Program-made: the position numbers and the translations under genes | The notes under the pieces: generated by a model | The model's database searches: none | What the model saw: the letters and a program-made list of their open reading frames with translations, nothing else | Told to the model about the DNA's origin: nothing | DNA from: an uncultured Clostridia bacterium | GTDB taxonomy: Bacteria > Bacillota > Clostridia > Lachnospirales > Anaerotignaceae | Length of the DNA: 62,224 nucleotides | NCBI GenBank assembly: GCA_944383885.1 | Contig: CALWRF010000009.1 | Span: 1-62,224 of the forward strand | Direction of reading: 5' to 3' | Part shown: piece by piece, positions 45,319 through 55,871 of the stretch | Layout of the letters: each line of letters starts with the position of its first letter | Numbering within the stretch: the stretch's first letter is position 1

Positions 45319-48309
45319 TTACTCGCTTTGCTGGTTCCTGTTTTTGTATTCCTCAAAAGAGGAGAAGAGAACTTTCCTCGGCTTGCTCCCTTCTTCAGGA
45401 CCTACAATGCCCATTTTTTCCATCTGCTCCACAATTCTGGCAGCTCTGTTATATCCTATCCTGAACTGCCTTTGAAGCATTGATACAGAAGCTTTTTCTT
45501 TGCTTATAACAAGTTCAACAGCTTCGTCAAAGTGCTCGTCTTTTTCTTCTCCGTCACCATCGCTTCCGCTTGGTGCGGCAGATGTAATTTTGTCTATAAC
45601 TTCGCTGTCGTAACTTGCTTCTCCGCCGTCTTTAATAAAGTCTACAATGTTTTCAACTTCCTTGTCAGTTACAAATGCCCCCTGTATTCTTACAGGCTTT
45701 ATCTTACCCATTGGGTAAAAAAGCATATCGCCTTTACCTAAAAGCTTTTCAGCCCCAACACAGTCAAGTATTGTCCTTGAGTCAATTCCGGAAGAAACGG
45801 CAAAAGCTATTCTTGATGGTATATTGGCTTTAATAACACCTGTAATAACGTCAACCGATGGTCTTTGGGTAGCTATAATAAGGTGCATACCTGCCGCCCT
45901 GGCAAGCTGGGCAAGCCGGCAAATGGAATCCTCTACTTCATTAGGCGCAGCCATCATAAGGTCGGCTAACTCATCTATAATTATAACTATCTGCGGCATA
46001 AAGTCAGTTTCGCCTTTTTCCTTTTTCATGGCGTTGTAACCCTTTATATCCCTTACATGGCACTCCGCAAATGTATTATATCTTAAAAGCATTTCCTTAA
46101 CAGCCCAGTTTAAAGCGCCTGCCGCCTTTTTAGGGTCTGTAACAACAGGTATAAGAAGGTGCGGTATGCCGTTATACACACTAAGCTCCACAACCTTAGG
46201 GTCAACTAAAAGCAGCTTTACTTCATCTGGTTTAGCTTTATAAATAATGCTTGTTATAATTGTGTTTATGCAGACACTTTTTCCTGAGCCTGTGGCTCCG
46301 GCTATAAGCAGGTGCGGCATTTTGGCAATATCAGTTACAACACAGTTTCCGGCAATATCTTTACCTAAAACAAATGTCAGTTTTGACTCGGCATTTTTAA
46401 ACGCGTCGCTTTCCAAAACGGTTCTAAGATATACTGACTGTGTTTCTTTGTTAGGAACTTCTATGCCAACAGCAGCCTTTCCGGGTATAGGAGCCTCAAT
46501 CCTTATCCCCGTTGCCGCAAGGTTAAGGGCTATATCGTCTGCTAAATTAACAATTTTGCTTACTTTAACGCCTTGGCTTGGCGTAAGCTCGTAACGTGTA
46601 ACTGTAGGACCTTTGTTTACCTGTATTACTTTTGCCGAAACGCCGAAGCTTTGAAGCGTGTCTTCCAGCTTCTTGGCGTTTTCTATCATATCAGCCTTTG
46701 TTTCTCCGCCAGTATAAACCGGCTCTTTTCCCAACAAGTCGATAGGAGGAAAAACATATTCTTTTTTCGGTTTTTCAACTTCTTTGTTTTCGGCTTCTTT
46801 TTCAATTTCTTTTTCTTCTTTCTGAAGTGACTCTTTTTCAGTTTCATTTGACTGTTCAGTATTTTGTTTTAATTCATTTTCTGTTTCACTTAAAGCCTCT
46901 TTTACTTCTTCCGGAGAACTGTCTTCAAGCATACTTTCGTCACCGCTGAACTCATAGCCTTCTTCATTTTCTTCCATCTGCGCTTCATGGAACTCATTTC
47001 CCGCTGTTTCTGATATTTCTTCTGTTTCTTTATTTTCTTCCGCTTCTTGCCGGCTTTCAGCTCTTTCATTTTGACCGATTTGACTAAAAGGTACAGAAAT
47101 TAAATTATCATTAGAACTTTCTTCAATATTTTCTGTATTATTTTCTTCATTGCTTTCTGTATTTTCTTCTAATCTGTTATTTTCGTTTAATTCCGGTTCT
47201 TTTTCAGCTGCATCAGGCATGTCATCAAACACTCCGAATATAGCAGGTGTCCCGTCATATTCCGGTTTATCGTCATTTTCTTCTGAGTTTATAGCGCCTA
47301 TAACCTCAATAAGCTTTTCACTCGGTCGAAGACCTTTTTCTTCATCATCTTCCGGAACTTCACGGCAGAAGTCATATATATCTTCTTTCTTTTCCTCTTT
47401 TTCAGGTTCTTTCTTTTTTTCAAACACAACGGCATTTAGTGCCGGCAAATCGCTGTCCAATCCTTCATCGCCGTTAATTGTAATATTGAAATTGCCTTTT
47501 TTGTATTTATGCGTCTTTTCTTCATATTTTGCGTTTTCTATTTCACGTTTTTTAGCGCGTTTTTCTTCTTTAATGCGTATATTTTCAGCCTTTGCTTTAA
47601 TACGCGCCTCTTTAACTCTTTTTCTTTGGCTGAAATAGTCAGCAATATTCAAAATACCGGTAACCGCAGATTTTCCCGTTGAGAGCATTACGGCAATTAC
47701 CATAAGCGCCAAAAGCACTATATAGCTTCCCCAGCCAAAAAACTTGTCCAAATAATAGGCTGTAATCCCGCCGAAAACTCCGCCGTTTACGCCTGTTGCA
47801 TCTGTATAAAAGTCTGATATCCTTTCAAAAAACCCGATTTCGCCAAAAGAGCCGCTTTTTTCGGTTATAAGATGAAAAAAAGCTGCAAAAGAAATTAAAA
47901 ACAAAATTATGCCTGCAATTTTAGCTCCTGTAAAATGTCTTTCTTTTACAAAAAGATACCAAATTGAAAATGCCGCCACAAGCAAAGGCAGTAAAAAAGC
48001 GCTTATACCCATAAGTCCTTTAAATATGCTGTTTATAAACTCGCCGAATATGCCCATTACAGACGTGCATAGACTGAGAAGAACTATTACTGAAATAATT
48101 ATAAGCATAATCATTATTATTTCTTGTTTAAGTGAATTTTTCTCCGGCTGAGTTTTATGTAAATCACGCGTATTTTTAGATGAATTGCTTTTACCGCCTT
48201 GCTTTGCGCCGGTTTTAGATGAACTTTTAGCTCTTGTTTTTCCGGAATTTTTAGTCGCCGATTTTACAGCTTTTTGTGAAGAAGAAGTTTTTATCTTCTG
48301 TTGAGCCAT
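45319..48309 (-). CDS. ftsK: DNA translocase FtsK/SpoIIIE
   Basis: The 996-residue motor pumps chromosomal DNA through the division or sporulation septum. A Lys/Ser-rich cytoplasmic start (1-55) precedes four to five membrane helices (about 60-215). A very long Glu/Asn-rich linker of about 300 residues follows. The RecA-like motor has Walker A GATGSGKS near residue 670 and Walker [11 protein letters not shown]. The gamma winged-helix domain ([24 protein letters not shown]) closes the protein. The linker is longer than in B. subtilis SpoIIIE. Sporulation use is not decided. Confidence 0.96.
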   Translation of the reverse strand: MAQQKIKTSSSQKAVKSATKNSGKTRAKSSSKTGAKQGGKSNSSKNTRDLHKTQPEKNSLKQEIIMIMLIIISVIVLLSLCTSVMGIFGEFINSIFKGLMGISAFLLPLLVAAFSIWYLFVKERHFTGAKIAGIILFLISFAAFFHLITEKSGSFGEIGFFERISDFYTDATGVNGGVFGGITAYYLDKFFGWGSYIVLLALMVIAVMLSTGKSAVTGILNIADYFSQRKRVKEARIKAKAENIRIKEEKRAKKREIENAKYEEKTHKYKKGNFNITINGDEGLDSDLPALNAVVFEKKKEPEKEEKKEDIYDFCREVPEDDEEKGLRPSEKLIEVIGAINSEENDDKPEYDGTPAIFGVFDDMPDAAEKEPELNENNRLEENTESNEENNTENIEESSNDNLISVPFSQIGQNERAESRQEAEENKETEEISETAGNEFHEAQMEENEEGYEFSGDESMLEDSSPEEVKEALSETENELKQNTEQSNETEKESLQKEEKEIEKEAENKEVEKPKKEYVFPPIDLLGKEPVYTGGETKADMIENAKKLEDTLQSFGVSAKVIQVNKGPTVTRYELTPSQGVKVSKIVNLADDIALNLAATGIRIEAPIPGKAAVGIEVPNKETQSVYLRTVLESDAFKNAESKLTFVLGKDIAGNCVVTDIAKMPHLLIAGATGSGKSVCINTIITSIIYKAKPDEVKLLLVDPKVVELSVYNGIPHLLIPVVTDPKKAAGALNWAVKEMLLRYNTFAECHVRDIKGYNAMKKEKGETDFMPQIVIIIDELADLMMAAPNEVEDSICRLAQLARAAGMHLIIATQRPSVDVITGVIKANIPSRIAFAVSSGIDSRTILDCVGAEKLLGKGDMLFYPMGKIKPVRIQGAFVTDKEVENIVDFIKDGGEASYDSEVIDKITSAAPSGSDGDGEEKDEHFDEAVELVISKEKASVSMLQRQFRIGYNRAARIVEQMEKMGIVGPEEGSKPRKVLFSSFEEYKNRNQQSE

Positions 48310-48562
48310 TTATTTACACCTCATTTATAACTTTTATAACTTTTTAACATAATTTGAAAATTACCCATTAAATTAGTATACCATTATTTTTACTTATTTG
48401 CATAGAGTTTTAAATCAATGCCTTTTTGCTTAAAGCACCAAAATACACGCTGAAAACAAAAATACATTGGAAATTAGACATACAATATTGTTATAATAAA
48501 ACTACTATGCTATACTTTTTAAATGATTATACGGATTCTTTTACGCAGAAAGGAAATACAAA

Positions 48563-49597
48563 ATGCCGGCAACGACAAGAAAAACAGAAATTTCAATGAT
48601 GAATATACTGCTTTGCCTTATAGTAGTCTTTGTGCATGTATCCAGCGCGCCTGTTTCACAGCTGAACAAAGAAAGCTTGCAGTACATAACTGTAATGGTG
48701 CCTTGGAGATTAAGCGCATTTGCAGTACAGGGCTTTATATTTTTAAGCGGATTGAAATTTTTTATAAAAGGCTCAGAAAGTTTTAGATATATCCCTTTTC
48801 TCAAAAAGAGAATTAAAACCATAATAATACCTTATCTTATTTGGGTTATGGTGTACTATGTTTACTTCTGCTCTATAGGGTATTTCCCATTCAGTATAAA
48901 AGACTATATTATTTACGTAATTAACGGTTCTATAGTAAGTCCGTTTTATTTTATTGTAATAATAGTCCAGTTCTATGTCCTTATGCCGTTATGGATAAAA
49001 CTTTTTAATATTATAGATAAAAAAATTTTAGTTGTTTTGTCGCTTATAATAATGATAGCTGCAAAAAGATACCTGCCTGACATAATTGGCAGCTCATTTT
49101 TATATTATGACAGGATATTTACAACATATTTATTTTACTGGTTTTTCGGCTGCGCGGCAGGAATAAGCTACAAAAATTTTAAAAATTTCGCTTCAAAAGC
49201 GTTTCCTTTTTCAGCGTCATCTTTTGGCATAATAGCCATAACAAACTCATATTACAGTCTGCAGTCGTTTGCTTACGGGCATTATGTGCCGTTTTTGGAA
49301 AATCTGCATGTTGTATACTGCATAACAGCCATACTTTTTACATTCGGCTTATTTACAATACTTGCAAATAAAGGAATTGTACTTGGCAGCTTTTTAAAAA
49401 ATATCGATGCCGCCAGTTTTTACATCTATCTTTCCCATTGCTTTGTTATGAATATAGTAAACCATATAATAGAGCTTTGCGGCGTATACAGCATAGGAAA
49501 AGCATATTTAATACGTTTTATATCCGTTTATATTATTACAATAACGCTTTGCGTTTGCTATATTAAATTTAAAAAGACAATACTTTCACGGAGGTAA
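48563..49597 (+). CDS. Acyltransferase family 3 (OafA/YrhL-like) membrane protein
   Basis: The 344-residue protein has about ten membrane helices and the acyltransferase-3 layout. The early HVSSAP His region, LKKRIKTIIIPYLIWVMVYY (RxxR/K-type motif after helix 2), and a late SHCFVMNIV helix are visible. Members transfer acyl groups to cell-surface sugars or cell-wall polymers. AAAGGA lies ahead of the ATG. The stop is four bases before purK, whose ribosome site lies inside this gene's end. Confidence 0.87.
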   Translation: MPATTRKTEISMMNILLCLIVVFVHVSSAPVSQLNKESLQYITVMVPWRLSAFAVQGFIFLSGLKFFIKGSESFRYIPFLKKRIKTIIIPYLIWVMVYYVYFCSIGYFPFSIKDYIIYVINGSIVSPFYFIVIIVQFYVLMPLWIKLFNIIDKKILVVLSLIIMIAAKRYLPDIIGSSFLYYDRIFTTYLFYWFFGCAAGISYKNFKNFASKAFPFSASSFGIIAITNSYYSLQSFAYGHYVPFLENLHVVYCITAILFTFGLFTILANKGIVLGSFLKNIDAASFYIYLSHCFVMNIVNHIIELCGVYSIGKAYLIRFISVYIITITLCVCYIKFKKTILSRR

Positions 49598-49601
49598 CAA
49601 A

Positions 49602-50753
49602 ATGCGCAACATACATAAAAAAATAGGCATTATTGGCGGCGGTCAATTAGGACAGATGATGATACTTGAAGCTAAAAAAATGGGGTTTTACATAACAGTC
49701 CTTGACCCGACACTTCACTGCCCTGCCCACTCAATAGTTGATGAACATATTGTAGCTGATTTTGAAGACGAAAAAGCCATAAGGCTTTTAGCCGAAAAAT
49801 CAGACGTAATTACATACGAGTTTGAACATATTAACGCCAAAGTTCTTGAGGATTTGGAAAATGAGGGCAAAAAAGTTTATCCTACAGCTAAAAGCCTCGA
49901 AATAATCCAAAACAAGTTTCTTCAAAAATCCCTTTTACAGCAAGATAATATCCCTGTACCGGAGTTTACTGCTGTAAGCTCACCAGAAGATATATTAAAC
50001 GCTGGAAAAAAATACGGGTTTCCACTTATGCTTAAAGCCTGTACCGGCGGTTATGACGGAAAGGGCAACTATGTTGTAAAAGACGAAAGCGACTGCGAAA
50101 ACGGGTATAAAGCATTGGGCAGCGGAAGTCTTCCTCTTATGGCTGAAAAATTTTTCCCGTTTATTATGGAAATTTCCGTACTTGCCTGCCGTTCAATTAA
50201 CGGCGACATAAAAGTGTACCCTGTTGCCGAAAATATACATAAAGACAGCATACTTGATAAAACAAGAGTCCCTGCCTCTATAAGCAAACAGACAACAGAA
50301 AACGCCATGAATCTTGCTAAAAGGGTTATGGAGGTATTTGAAGGCGTTGGAATGTTCTGTGTTGAGATGTTTGTTTCTAAAGAAGGCGGAGTTGCCATTA
50401 ACGAAGTAGCCCCAAGACCGCATAATTCTGGTCATTACACAATTGAGGCATGTGTTACAAGCCAGTTTGAACAGCATATCCGTGCCGTAAGCGGTCTGCC
50501 TTTAGGCGACCCTTCGCTTATACGTCCTGTTGTAATGCGCAATATATTAGGCGAAGAAGGCTCCGAAGGCTGTTCTGTTGTAGACGGCGCTGATGAGTGC
50601 CTTTCCATACCGGGCGTTACCCTTCACATATATGGCAAGGAAAAAAGCAAGCCAAAACGCAAAATGGGTCACTTAACTGCAACAGCAGCCACACTTGAAG
50701 AAGCCGAGAAAAATGCTGACTTAGCAAAGTCATTCATAAAAATCCACGGCTGA
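49602..50753 (+). CDS. purK: 5-(carboxyamino)imidazole ribonucleotide synthase PurK
   Basis: The 383-residue ATP-grasp enzyme carboxylates aminoimidazole ribonucleotide with bicarbonate in purine synthesis. It starts KIGIIGGGQLGQMMILEAK and contains the ATP-grasp pieces MLKACTGGYDGKGN and NEVAPRPHNSGHYTIEAC. No purE or other pur gene is near, and it is paired with an acyltransferase, an odd context. A terminator follows. Confidence 0.96.
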   Translation: MRNIHKKIGIIGGGQLGQMMILEAKKMGFYITVLDPTLHCPAHSIVDEHIVADFEDEKAIRLLAEKSDVITYEFEHINAKVLEDLENEGKKVYPTAKSLEIIQNKFLQKSLLQQDNIPVPEFTAVSSPEDILNAGKKYGFPLMLKACTGGYDGKGNYVVKDESDCENGYKALGSGSLPLMAEKFFPFIMEISVLACRSINGDIKVYPVAENIHKDSILDKTRVPASISKQTTENAMNLAKRVMEVFEGVGMFCVEMFVSKEGGVAINEVAPRPHNSGHYTIEACVTSQFEQHIRAVSGLPLGDPSLIRPVVMRNILGEEGSEGCSVVDGADECLSIPGVTLHIYGKEKSKPKRKMGHLTATAATLEEAEKNADLAKSFIKIHG

Positions 50754-50779
50754 TAAAACTTATACAAAAAATTAATGCT

Positions 50780-50817
50780 GAAGCCGCAAAATGGTTTATG
50801 CCCTTTTGCGGCTTTTA
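50780..50817 (+). terminator. Terminator after purK
   Basis: AAGCCGCAAAA and TTTTGCGGCTT form an 11-base stem followed by TTAATTTCTTT, about 30 bases after the stop. Confidence 0.88.
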
Positions 50818-51179
50818 ATTTCTTTATTTATTTTTAATATATATAATATTCCACTTTTTGAAAATAAAATATTGGACAAATTTTATCAAAACATGCTTAA
50901 AACAAAATATACCCTCCAATCATTGACATCAGCAACAGCAAAGTGATAAAATATATTTGTTAAAACAGACGATTATATTTATATTTTTTCTGTTTTAAAA
51001 TACACTTTGACCAAATAATTATTTAGGACGCTAAATTATTAACTATTAAATATGCACAAACGCCTATTTATACTGCATTTATCAGTATTATATGTTTTAT
51101 GTAACATAAATAATGAAGCCGTTTTAAATAACGTTTTAAATAAAAAGTGTATTTCCTTTGCTGAAGGGAGCTGTTAGTT
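50818..51179. other. AT-rich region ahead of the FapA-like gene
   Basis: The stretch of about 360 bases is AT-rich without an open frame I can support. No riboswitch or strong promoter was recognised. The FapA-like ribosome site GGGAGC lies at its right end. Confidence 0.4.
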
Positions 51180-52865
51180 ATGGACTTATACAATAAAATA
51201 ATATCCCGTTTTATTGATTCATATTACGAAGACCAGCCTTTAAGCGGCGCCTTGCAGGAAATTATTTGCAGCGCTGATATGGATAAGTATTATGGATTTG
51301 AACTGTTCTTTCCGCCTGAAAATGATATTTGCAGGCTAAGAGATATTTATTTTTACAAAACCCATGCAGGAAGCTCTCTTTGTTTAAATGCACTTCCGCA
51401 AAATAAAAGCAGCTTTCCGTTTAATATGGAAAATATACACTATGAGCTTTCTCTGCTCAAATTAGATATTTCTGTAGAAGCAAATAAGCGTCTTTGCAGA
51501 ATGTATAAAAAAGACAATACATTTGCCGATTTAGACGAATATATATTTATACACCGCTCCTGTAACAACATGGTAGCATGGATAATGTTTTTCCCGCCTT
51601 CAGGAAGCGGCAAAAATATTACAATATCTAAAATAAACGAAGCTTTGGCTGATAAAAAAATAGTTTACGGCATAGATAATGAGCTTTTAAACTCACTTAT
51701 TAAAACAAATGACAGATATTTTAAACTCTTTGTAGCGGCATTGGGCACCCCAGCTGTTAAAGGCAAAAACGGCGATGTTATAGACCACTACCCACGCGAA
51801 ATCAGAAACCGTTTAGATGTTAAAGAGCTTGCAAAAGCCGACTATATTTCACTTAATCTTGTGCTCAATATAAAATCAGGCGATGTTATATGTGATATTA
51901 TACCCCCGGATAAAGGAATTAACGGCTGCACCGTTACAGGTAAAACTATTCCCGCTATAAACGGAACTGCCGCTGAAATTCCAAATGGGCGCAATACTGA
52001 AATATCAAAAGACGGGCTTCATCTTATATCAACCCAAAACGGTCATGTGGAATTTTCCGGCTGCGAATTTCAGGTTAACCCGATACTTGATATTGAAGAA
52101 AATGTTAATGCTTCAGCCGGAAACATAAAATTCCTTGGCGACATACATATCCACGGCGATGTTTGCTGCGGCGCTTCAATCAAAGCTACAGGCAATATAC
52201 AGGTAGACGGAGTTATTGAAGGCTGCACAATAGAAGCCGGCAAAAATATTGTTGTTTCAAGCGGTATTCAGGGGCAAAACAGTGCCGTAATAAAAGCGCT
52301 CAAAAGCGTGTATTCAAAATATCTTGAAAACTGCACAGTTTACGCCAAGGAAGATGTATATGCTGACTGTATTATCGGCTGCAATATATTCAGCAACGGC
52401 AGTGTAAAAGCAGTTACAGGCATGGGCGCTATAATAGGCGGCATTATACGCTCCTCAAAAGAAGTTATGGCAAATTCCGTAGGCTCTAAAACTGAAAAAA
52501 CCACATCTGTATTTTTAGGCGGGCTTCCGTGCAATGATTATGAACGCGATAAAATTATAGCTGAGCTAAAAAAAATAAACACGCAAATCCAAACACTCGA
52601 AAAAGAGCCGGACACCGTACAGACAAGGACAGAAATTTCAAAGCTCAAGCTTAGAACTTACGCCGCAAGGATGAAGCTTGAATCAATAGATAAAGACTCA
52701 AGAGCCTCGCTTAAAGCCCAGTCAGTAAAAGATAAGCGCCAGCTTATCTGCTCTTCGGCTTATCCGGGCACAGTTGTGTCAATAGACTATAGGGAATTCC
52801 GCATACACCGTATTGAACACAGCTGCACAATAGGCATGCTTAACGGCTGTGTCTGCCGGTTATAA
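51180..52865 (+). CDS. FapA/DUF342 family protein
   Basis: The 561-residue cytoplasmic protein belongs to the flagellar assembly protein A (DUF342) family. An N-terminal alpha/beta part (about 1-180) is followed by the right-handed beta-helix core with GDVICDIIPPDKGINGCTVTG. Repeated strands follow, GDIHIHGDVCCGASIKATGN and IQVDGVIEGCTIEAGKNI. A helical coiled coil (KIIAELKKINTQIQTLEKE) and a short beta end close it. Family members are linked to flagella, chemotaxis or surface polymers, with no known catalysis. The two next genes are CheX-like and CheY-like. Confidence 0.88.
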   Translation: MDLYNKIISRFIDSYYEDQPLSGALQEIICSADMDKYYGFELFFPPENDICRLRDIYFYKTHAGSSLCLNALPQNKSSFPFNMENIHYELSLLKLDISVEANKRLCRMYKKDNTFADLDEYIFIHRSCNNMVAWIMFFPPSGSGKNITISKINEALADKKIVYGIDNELLNSLIKTNDRYFKLFVAALGTPAVKGKNGDVIDHYPREIRNRLDVKELAKADYISLNLVLNIKSGDVICDIIPPDKGINGCTVTGKTIPAINGTAAEIPNGRNTEISKDGLHLISTQNGHVEFSGCEFQVNPILDIEENVNASAGNIKFLGDIHIHGDVCCGASIKATGNIQVDGVIEGCTIEAGKNIVVSSGIQGQNSAVIKALKSVYSKYLENCTVYAKEDVYADCIIGCNIFSNGSVKAVTGMGAIIGGIIRSSKEVMANSVGSKTEKTTSVFLGGLPCNDYERDKIIAELKKINTQIQTLEKEPDTVQTRTEISKLKLRTYAARMKLESIDKDSRASLKAQSVKDKRQLICSSAYPGTVVSIDYREFRIHRIEHSCTIGMLNGCVCRL

Positions 52866-53021
52866 AAAATAAAAATCCAGCCATCTGTGCATTATCTGAA
52901 ATTTCTGCATGCATTAGATATTAAGCCAAGCATTATTTACTGCATTTAGGGCTTTTTAAATACATATTTTTATGCTCGCCGCGTATTTAACAGAACCAGA
53001 GCATAAATGGAGGGTTATACT

Positions 53022-53495
53022 TTGGACTTTCTTACCGATTCACAAATAAAAGAGCTTTGGGATAAAGTTATTATGGAGATAACTGAACATATATCAAATA
53101 TTCAGCTTTATAAGCAGGATTTTGCAAATTTAGGCGAAACATGCACTGTCCAAACTACATTTGAAGGCGGCTATAACGCCACTTTATTCCTGTGCGCAGA
53201 CACATCACTTTTTACACATCTTACACAGTGTGTTCTTCAGTCTGAGACTGTAAGCCAGCAGGATGTGGAAGATTTCGCCAAAGAATATTTTAATATAATC
53301 TGCGGCAGGATTGTAGCGAAAATATTTCAGTTTTCACATGTTTCATCGCATTTCAGCATACCGGATTTCCGCGCAGGCTGCAACATACCTGATGACAAAG
53401 GTAAAATACGCTTTGTGCTGAATTATAAAAGCAGCTGCAATGAAGGCATACAGCTGATACATCAAAAACCAATACTTGAAAAAAACAATGCATAA
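53022..53495 (+). CDS. CheX/CheC-like phosphatase
   Basis: The 157-residue protein resembles CheX, which dephosphorylates CheY~P. The catalytic helix has the ExxN pair in DFAKEYFNIICGRIVAK (about residues 80-96). CheX normally has ExxN with a following Gly, as here. I start it at TTG (53022), since GGAGG lies eight bases ahead; the ATG at 53007 overlaps that site. It lies between the FapA-like and CheY-like genes. Identity rests on the motif and context. Confidence 0.72.
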   Translation: MDFLTDSQIKELWDKVIMEITEHISNIQLYKQDFANLGETCTVQTTFEGGYNATLFLCADTSLFTHLTQCVLQSETVSQQDVEDFAKEYFNIICGRIVAKIFQFSHVSSHFSIPDFRAGCNIPDDKGKIRFVLNYKSSCNEGIQLIHQKPILEKNNA

Positions 53496-53522
53496 TACTA
53501 CAATGAAAAGGAGAAAAAGGAA

Positions 53523-53891
53523 ATGGCTAAAAAAATTATGGTAGTTGACGATTCACGGATTGTCCAGCTGCAATTACAAAATATCCTCACAGACACCGAT
53601 TACCAAGTTATAGCATGCTGCCAAAACGGTGAAGACGCTCTTAAAATGTATGATGAGGTAAATCCGGACTTAGTAACAATGGATATACTTATGCCCGGAA
53701 TGGACGGCTTGCAGGCAGCGCGCCTGCTTTTAGAATCCCATCCAAATGCCCGTATTTTAATGGTATCCTCTCTCGCTTACGACGATACAATAAATGAGGC
53801 AAATAACATCGGAGCCAAAGGTTTTGTATATAAACCATTTGATAAAGAGCAGATAATAAGCTCCATGGACAAAGCTTTCAGTGAAACATAA
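53523..53891 (+). CDS. CheY-like single-domain response regulator
   Basis: The 122-residue protein is one receiver domain with no output domain. Phosphorylation residues are intact: D9/D10 in VVDDSR, phospho-acceptor D54 in TMDILMPGMDG, S82/S83 in MVSSL and K104 in YKPFD. It closes the FapA-CheX-CheY trio and is followed by a terminator. No histidine kinase is encoded nearby, so the phosphodonor is elsewhere. Confidence 0.94.
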   Translation: MAKKIMVVDDSRIVQLQLQNILTDTDYQVIACCQNGEDALKMYDEVNPDLVTMDILMPGMDGLQAARLLLESHPNARILMVSSLAYDDTINEANNIGAKGFVYKPFDKEQIISSMDKAFSET

Positions 53892-53955
53892 TTTTTTTAA
53901 CATCTTATTATTTTTTATAATCAAATGAAATATATAAACTAATTTAATTTTTATT

Positions 53956-53986
53956 AAAAATGAGTCTTTTAGCAAGACTCATTTTT
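53956..53986 (+). terminator. Terminator after the FapA-CheX-CheY group
   Basis: AAAAATGAGTCTT and AAGACTCATTTTT form a 13-base stem with a five-base loop and trailing T bases. Confidence 0.93.
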
Positions 53987-54099
53987 AAATTTAAGCTTAG
54001 TTTGCACTATGTTACCCTTTCAGCTTTTTTCTGTTCCGCTTTTATTTTAATTTGAATAAAAAATTTTATAATCTGTAAAATATTCTGCATAATGAATAA

Positions 54100-54128
54100 T
54101 TGATTTATATTCATTTGCCGTATATAAT
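54100..54128 (+). promoter_or_regulatory. Promoter of the serine dehydratase operon
   Basis: TTGATT (54100-54105) and TATAAT (54123-54128) are 17 bases apart. In the leader that follows, AAAGACAAAT occurs twice (near 54137 and 54166), a possible regulator repeat. Confidence 0.7.
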
Positions 54129-54191
54129 CAAATAAAAGACAAATCTAATTTTTGTATCCAGTATAAAGACAAATTTTACGGAGGTACTTAT

Positions 54192-54854
54192 ATGAATATA
54201 AGCATATTTGATGTTACCGGTCCTGTTATGATAGGTCCTTCAAGCTCACATACCGCAGGAGCAGCAAAACTTGGCAGGATAGCAAGACTTATTGCTGAAA
54301 AGCCATTTAAAAAAGTGTCTTTCGGTCTGCATGGTTCTTTCGCCGATACCTATAAAGGTCATGGCACGGATATTGCGCTTGTTGCCGGCGCTCTTGGAAT
54401 GTATGAATATGATGAAAGGCTGTCGCAGGCTTTTGAAATAGCAGAAAAAGAAGGCATTGAGTTTGAGTTTTACAAAACAGAGCTTGACGACATGCATGAA
54501 AATTCCGTAAAAATAACATTTACTTTTGATGACGGAACACAATGCAGCGTCTGGGGTTCATCTATAGGCGGCGGACAAATAAAAATAGCCAGAATAAACG
54601 AATTTGATACGGAATTTAACGCTACGGCGCCTACACTTATAATAAACCAGTATGATAAAAAAGGTGTTATAAGCAATATTTCCAAAGTGCTTTTTGACAA
54701 CAACATTAACATAGCTATTATGAAGCTTAGCAGAACGGCAAGAGGCAAAAATGCCTGCACTGTAATAGAAACAGACGGAAAAATACCGGAAAACGTAGTA
54801 ACCACATTAAGAAAAGTAGAGAATATAATCAGCGTTCAGGCAATAAACGTGTGA
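54192..54854 (+). CDS. sdaAB: L-serine dehydratase, iron-sulfur type, beta subunit
   Basis: The 220-residue subunit has the beta-domain start SIFDVTGPVMIGPSSSHTAGA and a C-terminal ACT domain (LIINQYDKKGVISNISKVL). With the alpha subunit it deaminates L-serine to pyruvate and ammonia through a 4Fe-4S cluster, a key step in amino-acid fermentation. GGAGG precedes the ATG. The alpha gene follows after 15 bases. The two-subunit form is the one found in Firmicutes. Confidence 0.95.
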   Translation: MNISIFDVTGPVMIGPSSSHTAGAAKLGRIARLIAEKPFKKVSFGLHGSFADTYKGHGTDIALVAGALGMYEYDERLSQAFEIAEKEGIEFEFYKTELDDMHENSVKITFTFDDGTQCSVWGSSIGGGQIKIARINEFDTEFNATAPTLIINQYDKKGVISNISKVLFDNNINIAIMKLSRTARGKNACTVIETDGKIPENVVTTLRKVENIISVQAINV

Positions 54855-54869
54855 TTTAGGAGGCAATAT

Positions 54870-55745
54870 ATGAGTTACAACAGTATACAGGAACTTTTTA
54901 ATTTAGCTGAAGAAAGAGATGTCCCTCTTTCGCAAATAGTACTTGAAACAGAGTCAGCGTTAACCGAGTGTTCTTACGAAGATATATATAACGAAATGGA
55001 GCGCAGATACGAAGTTATGAAAAGCTCTGCAAAAAACGCTCTTTTTGAATCAAGAAAAACCGCAGGAGGACTTATCGAAGGCATAACTAAAACACACTAC
55101 AGCTATACTCTTAAAGGCGATACATTAAGCGGTGATTTTATTAATAAAGTAATGTCTCGCGCCCTTTCATGCAGTGAAGTAAACGCGTCAATGGGCAAAA
55201 TTTGCGCCGCGCCTACAGCCGGCTCATGCGGAATAATACCATCTGTAGTAATTTCGCTTCAAGAAGCTTTAAACCTTCCTGAAAAAGAAGTGCTTAACGC
55301 ACTTTTAACAGCCTCCGGAGTTGGTGCTGTAATAACCAAAAATGCTACTGTTGCCGGCGCTGAAGGCGGCTGTCAGGCAGAATGCGGTGTTGCAGCAGCT
55401 ATGGCATCATGCGCCGCGGTACAGATGAAAGGCGGCACAAGGCGCCAATGCGTTAACGCTGTATCCATATCATTAATGAATGTTATGGGACTTATCTGCG
55501 ACCCTGTAGCAGGGCTTGTCCAAGTGCCATGCGCGCAAAGAAACGCTTCACAGGCTGTAAATGCAATAATAAGCGCGGATATGGCTTTAGCCGGCATGGA
55601 AAGCATTATACCCGCTGACCAAATTATAGAGGCTATGTATAAAGTAGGCAAAATGCTGCCTATGGAGCTTAAAGAAACAGCAAAAGGCGGCATTGCCCAT
55701 ACCCCTGCCGGAAAAGAAATATTTAGCCGTATTTTTGGGAAGTGA
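54870..55745 (+). CDS. sdaAA: L-serine dehydratase, iron-sulfur type, alpha subunit
   Basis: The 291-residue subunit carries the cluster ligands, with Cys in KICAAPTAGSCGIIPS, AEGGCQAECGVA and GLICDPVAGLVQVPC. The N-terminal EDIYNEMERRYEVMKSSA is typical. It is translated after sdaAB from AGGAGG. Oxygen sensitivity is expected from the cluster. The gene ends about 80 bases before an orphan open stretch. Confidence 0.95.
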   Translation: MSYNSIQELFNLAEERDVPLSQIVLETESALTECSYEDIYNEMERRYEVMKSSAKNALFESRKTAGGLIEGITKTHYSYTLKGDTLSGDFINKVMSRALSCSEVNASMGKICAAPTAGSCGIIPSVVISLQEALNLPEKEVLNALLTASGVGAVITKNATVAGAEGGCQAECGVAAAMASCAAVQMKGGTRRQCVNAVSISLMNVMGLICDPVAGLVQVPCAQRNASQAVNAIISADMALAGMESIIPADQIIEAMYKVGKMLPMELKETAKGGIAHTPAGKEIFSRIFGK

Positions 55746-55871
55746 TAAATTAGCAAGCCAAAACTCAACTAAAAAAATTAAATTTTTATCTTATACTCAA
55801 ACATAAACCGGAAAAAGGCAGTATTGCCATTATTAATAAGCTTTGACATAAATTCAAACAGACTTTATTAA

